In this document: one piece after another, positions 17,624 through 26,429 of the stretch
Numbering within the stretch: position 1 is the first letter of the stretch
Layout: each line of letters opens with the position of its first letter
Assembly (NCBI GenBank): GCA_910589025.1
Contig: CAJURM010000004.1
Location: forward strand, 124,001 to 188,000
Length of the DNA stretch: 64,000 nt
Reading direction: 5' to 3'
Origin: an uncultured Odoribacter sp.
Lineage (GTDB): Bacteria; Bacteroidota; Bacteroidia; Bacteroidales; Marinifilaceae
Notes under the pieces: model-generated
The model's input: the letters and a program-made list of their open reading frames with translations, nothing else
The model's database searches: none
What the model was told of the DNA's origin: nothing
Made by a program: the position numbers and the translations under genes

Positions 17624-20600
17624 ATGAATATAGCTAAGTATTCGCTTGATAATCCCAAAGTGATTTATTTTTTCCTGACAATCCTGATGATTGGCGGAGT
17701 GATGGCTTTCGATTCTTTGGGAAAGAAAGAGGATTCTCCTTTTGTCATTAAATCGGCGGTGCTGATGACCCGTTATCCCGGTGCGTCACCCCAGGAGGTG
17801 GAACAACTGATAACGGAGCCTGTTGAGCGTGAGATCCAATCGATGAGAAGGGTGCATAAAATCAAATCGGATTCGTATTACGGGATGTCTAAAATCAGTA
17901 TAGAGTTAAGTCCCGGTACGCCCCCGGATGAGATGCCCCAGATGTGGGATGAATTGCGGCGGAAGGTGTTGAATATTCAGCCTCAGTTGCCCCAGGGGGC
18001 TTCCAATATCAGTGTTTCGGATGATTTCGGGGATGTATTCGGGATTTATTTCGGACTGACGGCTGCCGAAGGTTTTACCTATCGGGATTTGAGGGATTGG
18101 GGACAGCGGATAAAAACGGAGCTGGTGACAGTTGATGGGGTACAGAAGGTGGCTTTGTACGGAGAGCAGACGGAGGTTGTGAATGTACGTATATCCATGT
18201 CAAGACTGGCTAATTCGGCGTTGAATCTTAATGCAGTGATGCAGACGATAAAATCCCAGAATTCATTGATTAATACGGGGGAAAAGAGAGCCGGGAATAT
18301 CGAACTGAAAGTGTTGGCGGAGGGGACTTACAAGACGCTGGACGATATCCGTAACCAGTTGGTTGTGACGGAGACGGGGCAGCAGATTCGATTGGGGGAT
18401 ATTGCTGTGGTTGAAAAAGGGTATATGGATCCTCCTTCCTCGTTGATGCGGGTAAACGGTAAACGGGCGATAGGAATCGGGGTGTCTACGGACCCGGAGA
18501 AGGATGTAGTCAGAACAGGAGAGCTGGTGAGAGCCCGTTTGGCGCAGTTGCTTCCTTTGATGCCGGTGGGGATTGAGATGGTTACGCTTTATCCGGAGGA
18601 CCGGATTGCCAGGGAGGCAAACAATGGGTTCCTGTTGAATTTAGTGGAGTCGTTGGCTATTGTGATTTTTATTATATTGATTGTGATGGGAGCCCGTGCT
18701 GGGGTGCTGATAGGTTCTTCGCTTTTGTTTTCCATCGGAGGAACATTGCTGGTGATGCAATTTATGGGGGTGGGGTTGAATCGCACGTCGCTGGCGGCTT
18801 TCATTATTGCAATGGGGATGCTGGTGGACAATGCTATTGTTGTGACCGACAATGCACAGGTTGCCATCCGGCGGGGGATAAGCCGCAGGGAGGCATTAAT
18901 CCGTGGGGCGACGATTCCGCAGTGGGGATTGCTGGGGGCAACGCTGATTGCGATTTTTTCTTTCCTGCCCTTGTATCTGGCGCCTTCGGCAGTGGCGGAG
19001 ATTGTGAAACCTTTGTTTGTTGTGCTGGCGGTTTCTTTAGGATTAAGTTGGGTTCTCGCTCTGACGCAGACAACTACTTTCGGGAATTTCATTTTAAAGG
19101 ATAAAACAGATCAGGCGGGGAGAGACCCTTATGATACGAAGTTTTATAACGGTTTTTCCCGGGTGTTGATAAAGCTGATTCGTTTTAAGGTGCTGACGGT
19201 GGTGATTGTGGTCTTGCTTTTTATTGCTTCTCTCGTTGTGATGGGGTTGATGCCTCAGAATTTTTTCCCGAATATGGATAAGCCTTATTTCCGTGCCGAT
19301 TGTTTTCTGCCAGAGGGGTATAGTATCCGGGAGTCGGAAAGGATGTTGTCCGATATTGAGCGTTATTTGCTGGAGCGGGAAGAGGTGGTAACGGTATCTA
19401 CGACGTTGGGGGGAACGCCGTTGCGTTATTATTTGGCGAGTACGTCTTTCGGTCCCAAGCCTAATTTCGGGAATATACTGATAGAGTTGAAGGATAAGAA
19501 GTTTACGGTGGCGATGGAGGAACAACTGAATACGTATGTCCGCCGTAATTACCCCGATATGCTGATCCGTTCTTCTTTGTTCAAGTTGTCTCCGGCTGTG
19601 GAGGCTGCTATCGAAATCGGGTTTATCGGAGAAAATATAGATACGTTGAAAATGCTGACCGGACAGGTGATGGAAATTATGCGGAAGTGTGATATGGTGA
19701 CGGATGTCCGGAATAGTTGGGGGAATAAGGTGCCGGTGTGGGAACCTCTGTACTCTCAGGAGAGGGGACAGAGGCTGGGGGTTACCCGGCAGGCGTTGGC
19801 TTATACACTGAAGGTAGCAACCAATGGTTTGGCTTTGGGCGATTATCGGGAGAAAGATTTGTTTATGCCGATTTTGCTGAAGGAGAATGATTTTGATGCC
19901 CACAATATCGATAATATGAGGACTTTGCCTGTTTTTTCACCGTCCGGTACGACGGTTCCGTTGGCGCAGGTTGTGGAGCGTTTTGAATTCGGGTATAATT
20001 TCAATGTCATAAAACGGTATAACCGCGACCGGGTGATGATGGCGCAGTGTGACCCCAGGCGGGGTGCGAATACGAAACAGGCTTTTACCCGGATATGGGA
20101 GCAAGTGCAGCAGATTGAAGTTCCGCACGGATATCGGATGAAGTTTTTCGGGGAGGATGAGAGCCAGGTGGAATCGAATGAGGCGCTGGTTGCCAATATG
20201 CCGTTAACGTTTATATTGATTTTTATGGTGCTTTTGTTGTTGTTCCGTACTTATCGTAAACCGGTTATCATTTTGCTGATGGTACCGTTGATTTTTATCG
20301 GGGTGGTGCTGGGGTTGCTGGTGTTGGGACGTATGTTTGATTTTTTTGCTTTGTTGGGGTTGTTGGGACTGGTTGGGATGAATATCAAGAATGCCATTGT
20401 TCTGGTGGACCAGATAGGAATAGAAACGAATGACGGGTTGTCGCCTTTAGAGGCTTTGTTGCAGGCGACCAAGTCACGTATTGTCCCGGTGGTAATGGCT
20501 TCAGGCACCACGATTCTGGGGATGTTGCCTTTGCTGTTTGATGCTATGTTTGGCGGGATGGCGGCTTGTATTATGGGGGGATTGCTGGTGGCGAGCCTGT

Positions 20601-20659
20601 TGACGATTATAGTGTTGCCTGTGACCTATTCTTTGATCTTCAGGATAAAAGCAGTTTAA
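17624..20659 (+). CDS. RND-family efflux pump (AcrB-like)
   Basis: 1011-residue inner-membrane proton-driven exporter. The two halves each have a large periplasmic loop and membrane clusters; the family motif in TM4 is GMLVDNAIVVTDNA, where the usual double Asp is Asp-Asn, a variant found in part of the family. GLVGMNIKNAIVLVDQI marks the second half. Substrates cannot be read from sequence; hydrophobic drugs or bile-like compounds are usual for a complete RND tripartite operon. Confidence 0.94.
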   Translation: MNIAKYSLDNPKVIYFFLTILMIGGVMAFDSLGKKEDSPFVIKSAVLMTRYPGASPQEVEQLITEPVEREIQSMRRVHKIKSDSYYGMSKISIELSPGTPPDEMPQMWDELRRKVLNIQPQLPQGASNISVSDDFGDVFGIYFGLTAAEGFTYRDLRDWGQRIKTELVTVDGVQKVALYGEQTEVVNVRISMSRLANSALNLNAVMQTIKSQNSLINTGEKRAGNIELKVLAEGTYKTLDDIRNQLVVTETGQQIRLGDIAVVEKGYMDPPSSLMRVNGKRAIGIGVSTDPEKDVVRTGELVRARLAQLLPLMPVGIEMVTLYPEDRIAREANNGFLLNLVESLAIVIFIILIVMGARAGVLIGSSLLFSIGGTLLVMQFMGVGLNRTSLAAFIIAMGMLVDNAIVVTDNAQVAIRRGISRREALIRGATIPQWGLLGATLIAIFSFLPLYLAPSAVAEIVKPLFVVLAVSLGLSWVLALTQTTTFGNFILKDKTDQAGRDPYDTKFYNGFSRVLIKLIRFKVLTVVIVVLLFIASLVVMGLMPQNFFPNMDKPYFRADCFLPEGYSIRESERMLSDIERYLLEREEVVTVSTTLGGTPLRYYLASTSFGPKPNFGNILIELKDKKFTVAMEEQLNTYVRRNYPDMLIRSSLFKLSPAVEAAIEIGFIGENIDTLKMLTGQVMEIMRKCDMVTDVRNSWGNKVPVWEPLYSQERGQRLGVTRQALAYTLKVATNGLALGDYREKDLFMPILLKENDFDAHNIDNMRTLPVFSPSGTTVPLAQVVERFEFGYNFNVIKRYNRDRVMMAQCDPRRGANTKQAFTRIWEQVQQIEVPHGYRMKFFGEDESQVESNEALVANMPLTFILIFMVLLLLFRTYRKPVIILLMVPLIFIGVVLGLLVLGRMFDFFALLGLLGLVGMNIKNAIVLVDQIGIETNDGLSPLEALLQATKSRIVPVVMASGTTILGMLPLLFDAMFGGMAACIMGGLLVASLLTIIVLPVTYSLIFRIKAV

Positions 20660-20706
20660 TTTTTGTTGATTGTTTTAGATCGTTGTCCCGGTTAATTTGA
20701 GAAGTT

Positions 20707-21972
20707 ATGAAGAAAATATGGATTCTTTTTTCATTGGTTTTGGGGGTGTCTCTGGCGGGATACCCGCAGGTGTTGGGTTTACGGGATTACCGTCAGCGGG
20801 TGATGAACTATAATCAGGATATAAAACAGTCCCGTGCGGTAGCGGATGCCGCTTTGTATGCCTTGAAGAGTGTGAAAACCGGATTCTTTCCGCGATTGGA
20901 TTTGTCAGGTTCTTATTCTTATCAGTTTGAGAATGTGGAATTTATGGAGGGTGTCCGACTGAAACATGATAATTATAATGCAGAAGCGGACCTGGTGCAG
21001 AGTGTGTATGCGGGAGGTGCTGTACGGAAGCAATACGAAATGGCGCGGGTACAGCAGGCAATAGCGGTGTTGGGGGAGAAACATACTTTGGTGAATATGT
21101 TGTATGCGGCAGATGTTAATTATTGGACGGCTGTGGCTAATCGGGATTTGTATACTATTGCGTCACGTTTTGTCGAAATTGTAGGGGAGTTGTATGATGT
21201 TGTAGACAAGCGTTTCCGGGAGGGAGCTATCAGTCGGACGGATGTGTTGATGGTAGAAGCTCGTCTGAAGGAGGCGGAGTTACAGTTGAATGCCAGCCGG
21301 ACGAATTATAAGACGGCTTTGCAGGCGTTGAATATTATGATGGGGGAAGCGGTTGAGGCAGAACCGGTATTGAGAGATTCCATTCGGTCGGGTGTTTTGT
21401 TGCCTTCTGTTTCGGAGTTGGCTGTTGCATTGGATAATCGGGCGGACTACCAGACCAGTATCCGGGATGTGGAGTTGGCACGGCTGGAAACCCGTTTGGT
21501 TAAATCAAATTATCTCCCTCAAGTGGTTTTGGGAATAAAGGAAAACTGGGGAACGCTTCTGCTCAATGTAGACGGAGAACGCCGTTTCACGACTCTTGCT
21601 TTTGCCAATCTCAGTATTCCTGTTTTTCACTGGGGAGAGCGTCGCCAGAGTGTCAGGGCAAGTATTTTACAGGAGGATATGCGGGAACTGGATCGGAGCA
21701 AGTTGGCGGATCAGGTCAGTCTGGAGCTTAGTACTGCCTGGACAACTGTGAGTGATTTGCTGAAAAAAACGGAGATTGTAAATTCTTCTTTAGAGATTGC
21801 GCAGGATAATTTGTTTTTGAATACATTCAGTTATAATGAAGGGAAATTGCCTATTATTGATGTTCTTTCTGCCCAGGTGACTTGGTTGCAGGCATATACC
21901 AGTGTTGTTTCCGTTCATTATCAGTTTAAGGTGGCTGTTGCAGAATATTATAGGGCGGTGGGAGGTGAGTAA
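20707..21972 (+). CDS. TolC-family outer-membrane efflux channel
   Basis: 421 residues, signal peptide (LFSLVLGVSLAGYPQ), and two repeats of the long helical hairpin and strands typical of outer-membrane efflux proteins: NAEADLVQSVYAGG in the first and FANLSIPVFHWGERR in the second. Third gene of the efflux operon; supplies the outer-membrane exit duct. Confidence 0.93.
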   Translation: MKKIWILFSLVLGVSLAGYPQVLGLRDYRQRVMNYNQDIKQSRAVADAALYALKSVKTGFFPRLDLSGSYSYQFENVEFMEGVRLKHDNYNAEADLVQSVYAGGAVRKQYEMARVQQAIAVLGEKHTLVNMLYAADVNYWTAVANRDLYTIASRFVEIVGELYDVVDKRFREGAISRTDVLMVEARLKEAELQLNASRTNYKTALQALNIMMGEAVEAEPVLRDSIRSGVLLPSVSELAVALDNRADYQTSIRDVELARLETRLVKSNYLPQVVLGIKENWGTLLLNVDGERRFTTLAFANLSIPVFHWGERRQSVRASILQEDMRELDRSKLADQVSLELSTAWTTVSDLLKKTEIVNSSLEIAQDNLFLNTFSYNEGKLPIIDVLSAQVTWLQAYTSVVSVHYQFKVAVAEYYRAVGGE

Positions 21973-22076
21973 TGGATTCCTTCCTGTGAAAAACAGTGTT
22001 TGCCGGAAAGTATAGGAAACAGGTTGCTTCGGCTGGAAATGAAAATTATTTGACGTGTAAAAAATTGGACAGGATA

Positions 22077-22108
22077 ATTGTATAAGTTTTATTTCATGGT
22101 TACTTTTG
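22077..22108 (+). promoter_or_regulatory. Promoter of the unknown/protease gene pair
   Basis: ATTG at 22077-22080 and TACTTTTG at 22101-22108 (exact -7 box) with a 20-bp gap; start of transcription near 22115, about 75 bp before the ATG at 22190. Confidence 0.6.
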
Positions 22109-22189
22109 TGTAGGTGATGTGCTATAATGAACCGGAATTTTATATGAAGGGGAATGTGCGGTGAACACCTTGAAATTAAATGTAATACT

Positions 22190-23557
22190 ATGAAACAAAC
22201 TTTAACTTTTACCCGTCCTATAATTGCTTCCACGGAAAGTAAGTTTAATGGAGAAGCTTTTGATGCCAGTGTTGAAGCCTTTGAAAACCATGAATATCTG
22301 AAAGCGTTTTATGCTTTGCTGGATTCTATAAATGGTGATTTTCGGAAAAAATATGGAAATGTTCAGGGCAATGAATTTAAAATTCCTCATGGTTCGATTG
22401 TGGTGACGATCCGTTTGGATGATGAGAAATTAATGATTACGGCACCTTTTGTCGGTTTGTCGGAGAAGGGGCGGATTCCGCTTTTGCGTCAGGTGGCAGG
22501 GTTGAATTTCAATGCGATGGATTTAGCGATGATTTATTTGCGTGGTGACGAGCTTTTTTTTGAGTACAGTTGCCCGATACAATTGATTCAACCTTATAAG
22601 ATTTATTATGTCCTGGAGGAGATTTGCCGGACAGGAGATAAGTATGATGATGAGTTTGAGACGAAGTTCGGAGCCAAGCGCATTTATGAACCGAAGGTAA
22701 CGCCGTATAGTGCGAAAGACGTGGACAATATTTACGAGGCTTTACAATTGAGTTGTAAGGAGTGTATGGAGGCGGTGAAATATTTTGAGCCTGCCCGGAA
22801 ATATGGTTTTATCTGGAATATCATCGGTACGACTTTGATGAAGTTCATGTATTTTGCCCATCCGCAGGGGCAGTTGCTTAATGATATGCAGAGAGCTATT
22901 CGTGAATTGGATCGGGATGATATTCCTTTGCCTGATATTACTGCTCAAGGGAAAGCTGTGGTTGAGAAGTTGCAAAAAATGACAAAGGAAGAGCTGGCAG
23001 AGGATCTTTATTATGTCGAGACATTAATTCCGTCCAAGCGTCGCTCTAATTTGCAGAATATTCAGGATAATTTTGAAGACAGTTATAAGCGTATATCGGC
23101 TTATATGGAGGAGGAGGATTATATGACAGCGTGTGTTATGATGTTGTATAAGTTCTATGAGATGTATTATTACAATAATTTGCAGGAGGATGTCAATAGG
23201 GTTGTTGTCAAAGTTCTGGAAAAGACGTCTGCACAAGCCTGGGAAGAAGCGGCTCCTGTGCTTTATGAAGCGATGGAGGCTATTATGGAAGATGAATTGG
23301 ACGAGTGGGATGAGGAAGAGGAAGAGGAAGAGGAAGAGGGAGGTGATGGTTTCGATATGAATAGTTATATGAAAAATGTCCAGGCTGTACAACAACAGAT
23401 GATGCAAAACATGCAGCAAATGATGCAGGGAGACGGGATGCAGGAGTATTTGCAGCAGGTACAGGTATTACAGCAGAAGATGCTGAGCGGAAAGATGAGT
23501 GTGGAGGAGTATACTGCCAAGGTGCAGGAGCTGGCGGCAAAGAATTTCGGTAATTAA
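22190..23557 (+). CDS. Protein of unknown function with acidic tract and SHOCT-like C terminus
   Basis: 455 residues, no signal peptide. Residues 20-150 resemble the YbjN / type III chaperone-like fold (KIPHGSIVVTIRLDDEKLMITAPF, EYSCPIQLIQPYKIYYVLEEI). The middle is helical; then a run of Glu (near residues 370-385) leads into a Gln/Met-rich segment with repeated QQMMQ, ending in VLQQKMLSGKMSVEEYTAKV, which looks like a SHOCT domain. The protease gene follows after 63 bp under what seems one promoter, so it may be its substrate, adaptor or regulator. I do not know a function. ATG at 22190 (MKQTLTFTRPI) chosen over an upstream ATG at 22154. Confidence 0.8.
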   Translation: MKQTLTFTRPIIASTESKFNGEAFDASVEAFENHEYLKAFYALLDSINGDFRKKYGNVQGNEFKIPHGSIVVTIRLDDEKLMITAPFVGLSEKGRIPLLRQVAGLNFNAMDLAMIYLRGDELFFEYSCPIQLIQPYKIYYVLEEICRTGDKYDDEFETKFGAKRIYEPKVTPYSAKDVDNIYEALQLSCKECMEAVKYFEPARKYGFIWNIIGTTLMKFMYFAHPQGQLLNDMQRAIRELDRDDIPLPDITAQGKAVVEKLQKMTKEELAEDLYYVETLIPSKRRSNLQNIQDNFEDSYKRISAYMEEEDYMTACVMMLYKFYEMYYYNNLQEDVNRVVVKVLEKTSAQAWEEAAPVLYEAMEAIMEDELDEWDEEEEEEEEEGGDGFDMNSYMKNVQAVQQQMMQNMQQMMQGDGMQEYLQQVQVLQQKMLSGKMSVEEYTAKVQELAAKNFGN

Positions 23558-23620
23558 AAACGTGATTGGCGGTTTTGCCGTTCAATCCTGAATATTAAAT
23601 GAAAATAAAATTATTTTACA

Positions 23621-24703
23621 ATGGATCAGAATTTATTTCAAACCGTATATAAAATCACTCATGCCGGAGGGTCGGGCAGTTGTTTTTATCTGAAAAAACA
23701 CGATTTGTTTGTTACGAATTACCATGTAGTGGAGGGATTCCGTCAGGTCGCTTTAGAGGATGATAACAAAAACCGTTATCTTGCTCGTGTCATTTTGATA
23801 AATCCGTTGCTCGATGTGGCATTGTTGGCTGCTGAGGGTGATTTTTCTGCTTTGCCTGAGATTTTATTGGCTGAAAAGGAGGTAACGCTGGGACAAAAGA
23901 TTAATGTCGCAGGTTATCCTTTCGGTATGCCTTTTACAGCTACTGAAGGAACTGTTTCTTCTCCGCGGCAGTTAATGGATGATACTTATTATATCCAGAC
24001 GGATGCGGCTGTAAATCCCGGGAACAGCGGAGGACCGATGTTTAATCTGGATGGCGAAGTGGTGGCAATTACTACGAGTAAGATGAGTAATGCCGATAAT
24101 ATGGGGTTTGGTATTCCCGTATCGGCTTTGAGAGGATTGCTGGAACAGATAGAGGGAATTGACCGGAGTAGTTTTAATGTGCAATGCAATAGCTGTGAGG
24201 AGTTTATTTCGGAAGAAGAGGAGTATTGCCCGTCTTGCGGTGAGAAGTTGCCGGAGAATATTTTCCAGCAAAGAAGCCTGACTGATTTGGCTGTTTTTTG
24301 TGAGAAGGCGATTGAGAATATGGGTATTAATCCGGTCTTGGCGCGTGTGGGCTTTGAAAGTTGGGCTTTTCATAAAGGAAGTTCTGAAATCCGGATTTTT
24401 GTGTATCAGCGTTCTTATTTGATTTGTACATCACCTTTGAATACTCTGCCTAAGAAAAATTTGGAACCGCTGCTGACTTATTTGCTGAGTGCAGAGAATA
24501 TAAAACCCTATCAATTGGGGCTTGACGGAAATCAGATTTTCTTGTCTTATCGTATTCATATCTCTGATATCTTTTCGGAATTTGCCGATGAGGTCCGGAA
24601 GAATATTACGGATATGGCTTTCAAAGCGGATGAACTGGATAATTATCTGGCGGATGAATTTGGTTGTGAGTTTTCAGAGTATGCCAAAAAAGATGCTATC
24701 TAA
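23621..24703 (+). CDS. Trypsin-like (S1C) serine protease with zinc ribbon, cytosolic
   Basis: 360 residues without signal peptide. The triad is complete: His35 (TNYHVVEG), Asp65 (PLLDVALL) and Ser136 (NPGNSGGP). After the protease (about 1-180) comes a zinc ribbon, CNSC...CPSC near residues 187-207, then about 150 residues that resemble the YbjN-like fold of the neighbouring protein. Most DegP/HtrA relatives are periplasmic with PDZ domains; this one lacks both signal and PDZ and probably acts in the cytosol. The shared fold in the two proteins of the operon suggests they work together. Confidence 0.87.
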   Translation: MDQNLFQTVYKITHAGGSGSCFYLKKHDLFVTNYHVVEGFRQVALEDDNKNRYLARVILINPLLDVALLAAEGDFSALPEILLAEKEVTLGQKINVAGYPFGMPFTATEGTVSSPRQLMDDTYYIQTDAAVNPGNSGGPMFNLDGEVVAITTSKMSNADNMGFGIPVSALRGLLEQIEGIDRSSFNVQCNSCEEFISEEEEYCPSCGEKLPENIFQQRSLTDLAVFCEKAIENMGINPVLARVGFESWAFHKGSSEIRIFVYQRSYLICTSPLNTLPKKNLEPLLTYLLSAENIKPYQLGLDGNQIFLSYRIHISDIFSEFADEVRKNITDMAFKADELDNYLADEFGCEFSEYAKKDAI

Positions 24704-24754
24704 GTCATGAGGTAGAGATGCTAAAGATAATTCTTTCTTGAAAATAAGGATTGG

Positions 24755-24787
24755 ATTCCCGGATGTTTCTGTCCGGGAATTTTTTTA
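24755..24787 (+). terminator. Terminator after protease gene
   Basis: Stem ATTCCCGGA (24755-24763) / TCCGGGAAT (24772-24780), then a T run. Confidence 0.92.
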
Positions 24788-24825
24788 TTCTGAAAAATCC
24801 GGTCGGAGAAACTGTGTATAAAAAC

Positions 24826-24854
24826 AAAAGCAACCTTCACAAGAGGTTGCTTTT
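24826..24854 (-). terminator. Terminator downstream of the original tRNA-Arg
   Basis: 11-bp stem AAAAGCAACCT (24826-24836) / AGGTTGCTTTT (24844-24854). It sits directly after the 3' end of the left tRNA copy, so it was probably the chromosomal terminator of the tRNA before integration. Confidence 0.75.
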
Positions 24855-24855
24855 G

Positions 24856-24960
24856 TGATCCAGGCGGGATTCGAACCCACGACCTACGGCTTAGAAGGCC
24901 GTTGCTCTATTAAAGCCTCAAAAGCTATCGCTTTCGACGCCCCAGCTGAGCTACTGGACT
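24856..24960 (-). other. attL: tRNA-Arg-like copy with 31-bp insert in the D-loop
   Basis: Reading the minus strand from 24960, the sequence is a tRNA-Arg(TCT) identical to the one at 38227-38300 except that base 1 is A rather than G (so A1 faces C72) and 31 bp (24911-24941) are inserted between CAGCTGG and ATAGAGC. The insert can fold on itself: GAAAGC, loop GATA, GCTTTT, extended by outer pairs. The 56 bp up to 24910 are the recombination core. It is probably not a working tRNA. Confidence 0.8.
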
Positions 24961-24983
24961 TTTTGCAGTTATCTCTTTTTATC

Positions 24984-25007
24984 TTGGTTGACGTCCTGGT
25001 TGATGTC
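24984..25007 (+). repeat. Left arm-type integrase site (two 12-bp direct repeats)
   Basis: TTGGTTGACGTC and CTGGTTGATGTC in tandem at 24984-25007. The same tandem, ATGGTTGACGTC TTGGTTGACGTT, lies at 38133-38156 near the other end. Paired short direct repeats flanking the core on both sides are the usual layout of arm-type binding sites for tyrosine integrases. Confidence 0.6.
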
Positions 25008-25269
25008 TGTGTCAATTTCGACTAAGTTAATACTATTGTTATTTCACTCTGTTGTTTTGTTGTTTGTGACGTAAATATATGCTTAATCTCTTGTCCTTTT
25101 GCAAGTGAGATATTTTCATCTGGAGGTATATAAACGACCAATTTTTTGTTTTGTCTCACCAAAAGATATATTCCATATTCTCCATAGGCATTCACATTTT
25201 AGGTTCATATTCTTTCTATCGTAATAAAATTCATCTTTTATTCCCTCCTGTACTCGTATATTTCCAGTT

Positions 25270-25323
25270 GGTGATAAATTTTTCAAAAGGTATATATAAC
25301 TGGAATTACGGTATTTTTCCACC
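25270..25323 (+). repeat. Hairpin-family element A
   Basis: 54 bp, ends GGTG / CCACC, core AAATTTTTCAAAAGGTATAT. Aligns along its length with 30842-30895 and 31892-31944. Confidence 0.7.
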
Positions 25324-25449
25324 ACCCATAAAAAAGGCAGTAGAAATGAATCTACTGTCTTGTATCTTAATATATTGTTAGAGTATGAACACTCAAAAGT
25401 TAAGGATTGATAGGCTAAGTATTTGTATTTTATTAAGATAAAATATAGC

Positions 25450-26274
25450 TTATAAAGGTGGTCGATTTTTTTTTCGTAATGAATTGTTATATGACTTTCT
25501 CCTTTTTTCTTCTATTAGAGGAGCAAATAATTCATCAATTATTACTATAAATAGGATATAGCCTATCCAATGATACCATTTCAACTTTTTTATTTTATCG
25601 TAACAATTTAAAATAAAATCAGGTATGAAATCAGGTATGTCAATCCATATAGAAAAGATTGCCACGACCAATCCAAGACAGAACGGAAGTATCACAATAA
25701 TAAATGCTATAAAATTCATTCCACTACCAATATAACTAAATTTATGAGCGTATTTATTAGCTTCCAGTAAATTATAATTAGTAGCGATAAAGACATCAAT
25801 TATTTTTTTAGATTCACCATTACACAGGGAATTTCCATATTTTATCTTAAGTTTTATATTTCCCTTAATTTCATACTTAGATAAATTTAAGTAGTAGATA
25901 TTCTCATAATTACAAACAGGCATATCTAACTGCCACATATGTTCAGCATCTTCTACTATCAATTGTATATAAGTGCAATGTAATATAGAGTATTTAATTG
26001 TAATACAATCATTAGGCAATACATAGTCCCCTTCATTTTGCAACTCAATATAAAAGGTCAGTAATTGAGCATCTTGAATTATTACTTTGTCATTATTATA
26101 TTTTTGACACAAGTACTCGTAAGCTTCTTGAATTTCCTGAAATCGCTCTTTGAAAAACTCATTTCCATTGTGTTTATCAGGATGAAAATTTTTAGCGTAT
26201 GTCCTATAGGCTGTTTTGATTTCGTTCAAAGTAGCACTTTCTTCTAAGCCTAATATCTGAAAATAATTTTTCAT
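25450..26274 (-). CDS. Membrane-anchored J-domain protein
   Basis: 274 residues. Residues 3-60 are a DnaJ domain (NYFQILGLEESATLNEIKTAYRT then HPDKH, the HPD that stimulates Hsp70 ATPase). The middle (70-160) looks like a beta-rich domain with no recognised family. Two membrane segments follow near residues 185-215 (FIAFIIVILPFCLGLVVAIF) and 238-255 (IGYILFIVIIDELFAP), with a basic C terminus. It probably recruits the host DnaK to a membrane client; the client is unknown. Element cargo, alone on its strand after the LRR gene. Confidence 0.85.
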   Translation of the reverse strand: MKNYFQILGLEESATLNEIKTAYRTYAKNFHPDKHNGNEFFKERFQEIQEAYEYLCQKYNNDKVIIQDAQLLTFYIELQNEGDYVLPNDCITIKYSILHCTYIQLIVEDAEHMWQLDMPVCNYENIYYLNLSKYEIKGNIKLKIKYGNSLCNGESKKIIDVFIATNYNLLEANKYAHKFSYIGSGMNFIAFIIVILPFCLGLVVAIFSIWIDIPDFIPDFILNCYDKIKKLKWYHWIGYILFIVIIDELFAPLIEEKRRKSYNNSLRKKNRPPL

Positions 26275-26315
26275 CTCTTTAATCTATTCGAATATGTCTT
26301 TTTAATGGAAAAAAT

Positions 26316-26352
26316 GGTGGAAAGAGACTCTTTAAAAACGGTTAATTCCACC
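26316..26352 (+). repeat. Short hairpin with GGTGGAA / TTCCACC ends (element D)
   Basis: 37 bp with the same terminal bases as elements A-C but without the TATATA core; possibly a shortened relative, possibly just the terminator region of the LRR gene. Confidence 0.4.
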
Positions 26353-26429
26353 ACCCCCAACTCCCTAAGGAATCAGGAGTGGTGAAAAGGTTAATAATAA
26401 ATTATTTGTTTGTTGTTTTTATCATGTTG

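Larger units (their letters stand above)
24961..25449. other. Gene-free left end of the element
   Basis: Holds the left arm-type repeats (24984-25007) and a copy of the hairpin family (25270-25323). A 69-codon minus-strand frame at 25116-25325 runs through the hairpin and has no recognisable protein features, so I do not call it. Nothing else seen. Confidence 0.6.

Noticed and set aside
25116..25325. 69-codon minus-strand frame at the left end of the element
   Set aside because: Overlaps hairpin element A almost entirely in its first third and shows no domain, signal or partner gene.
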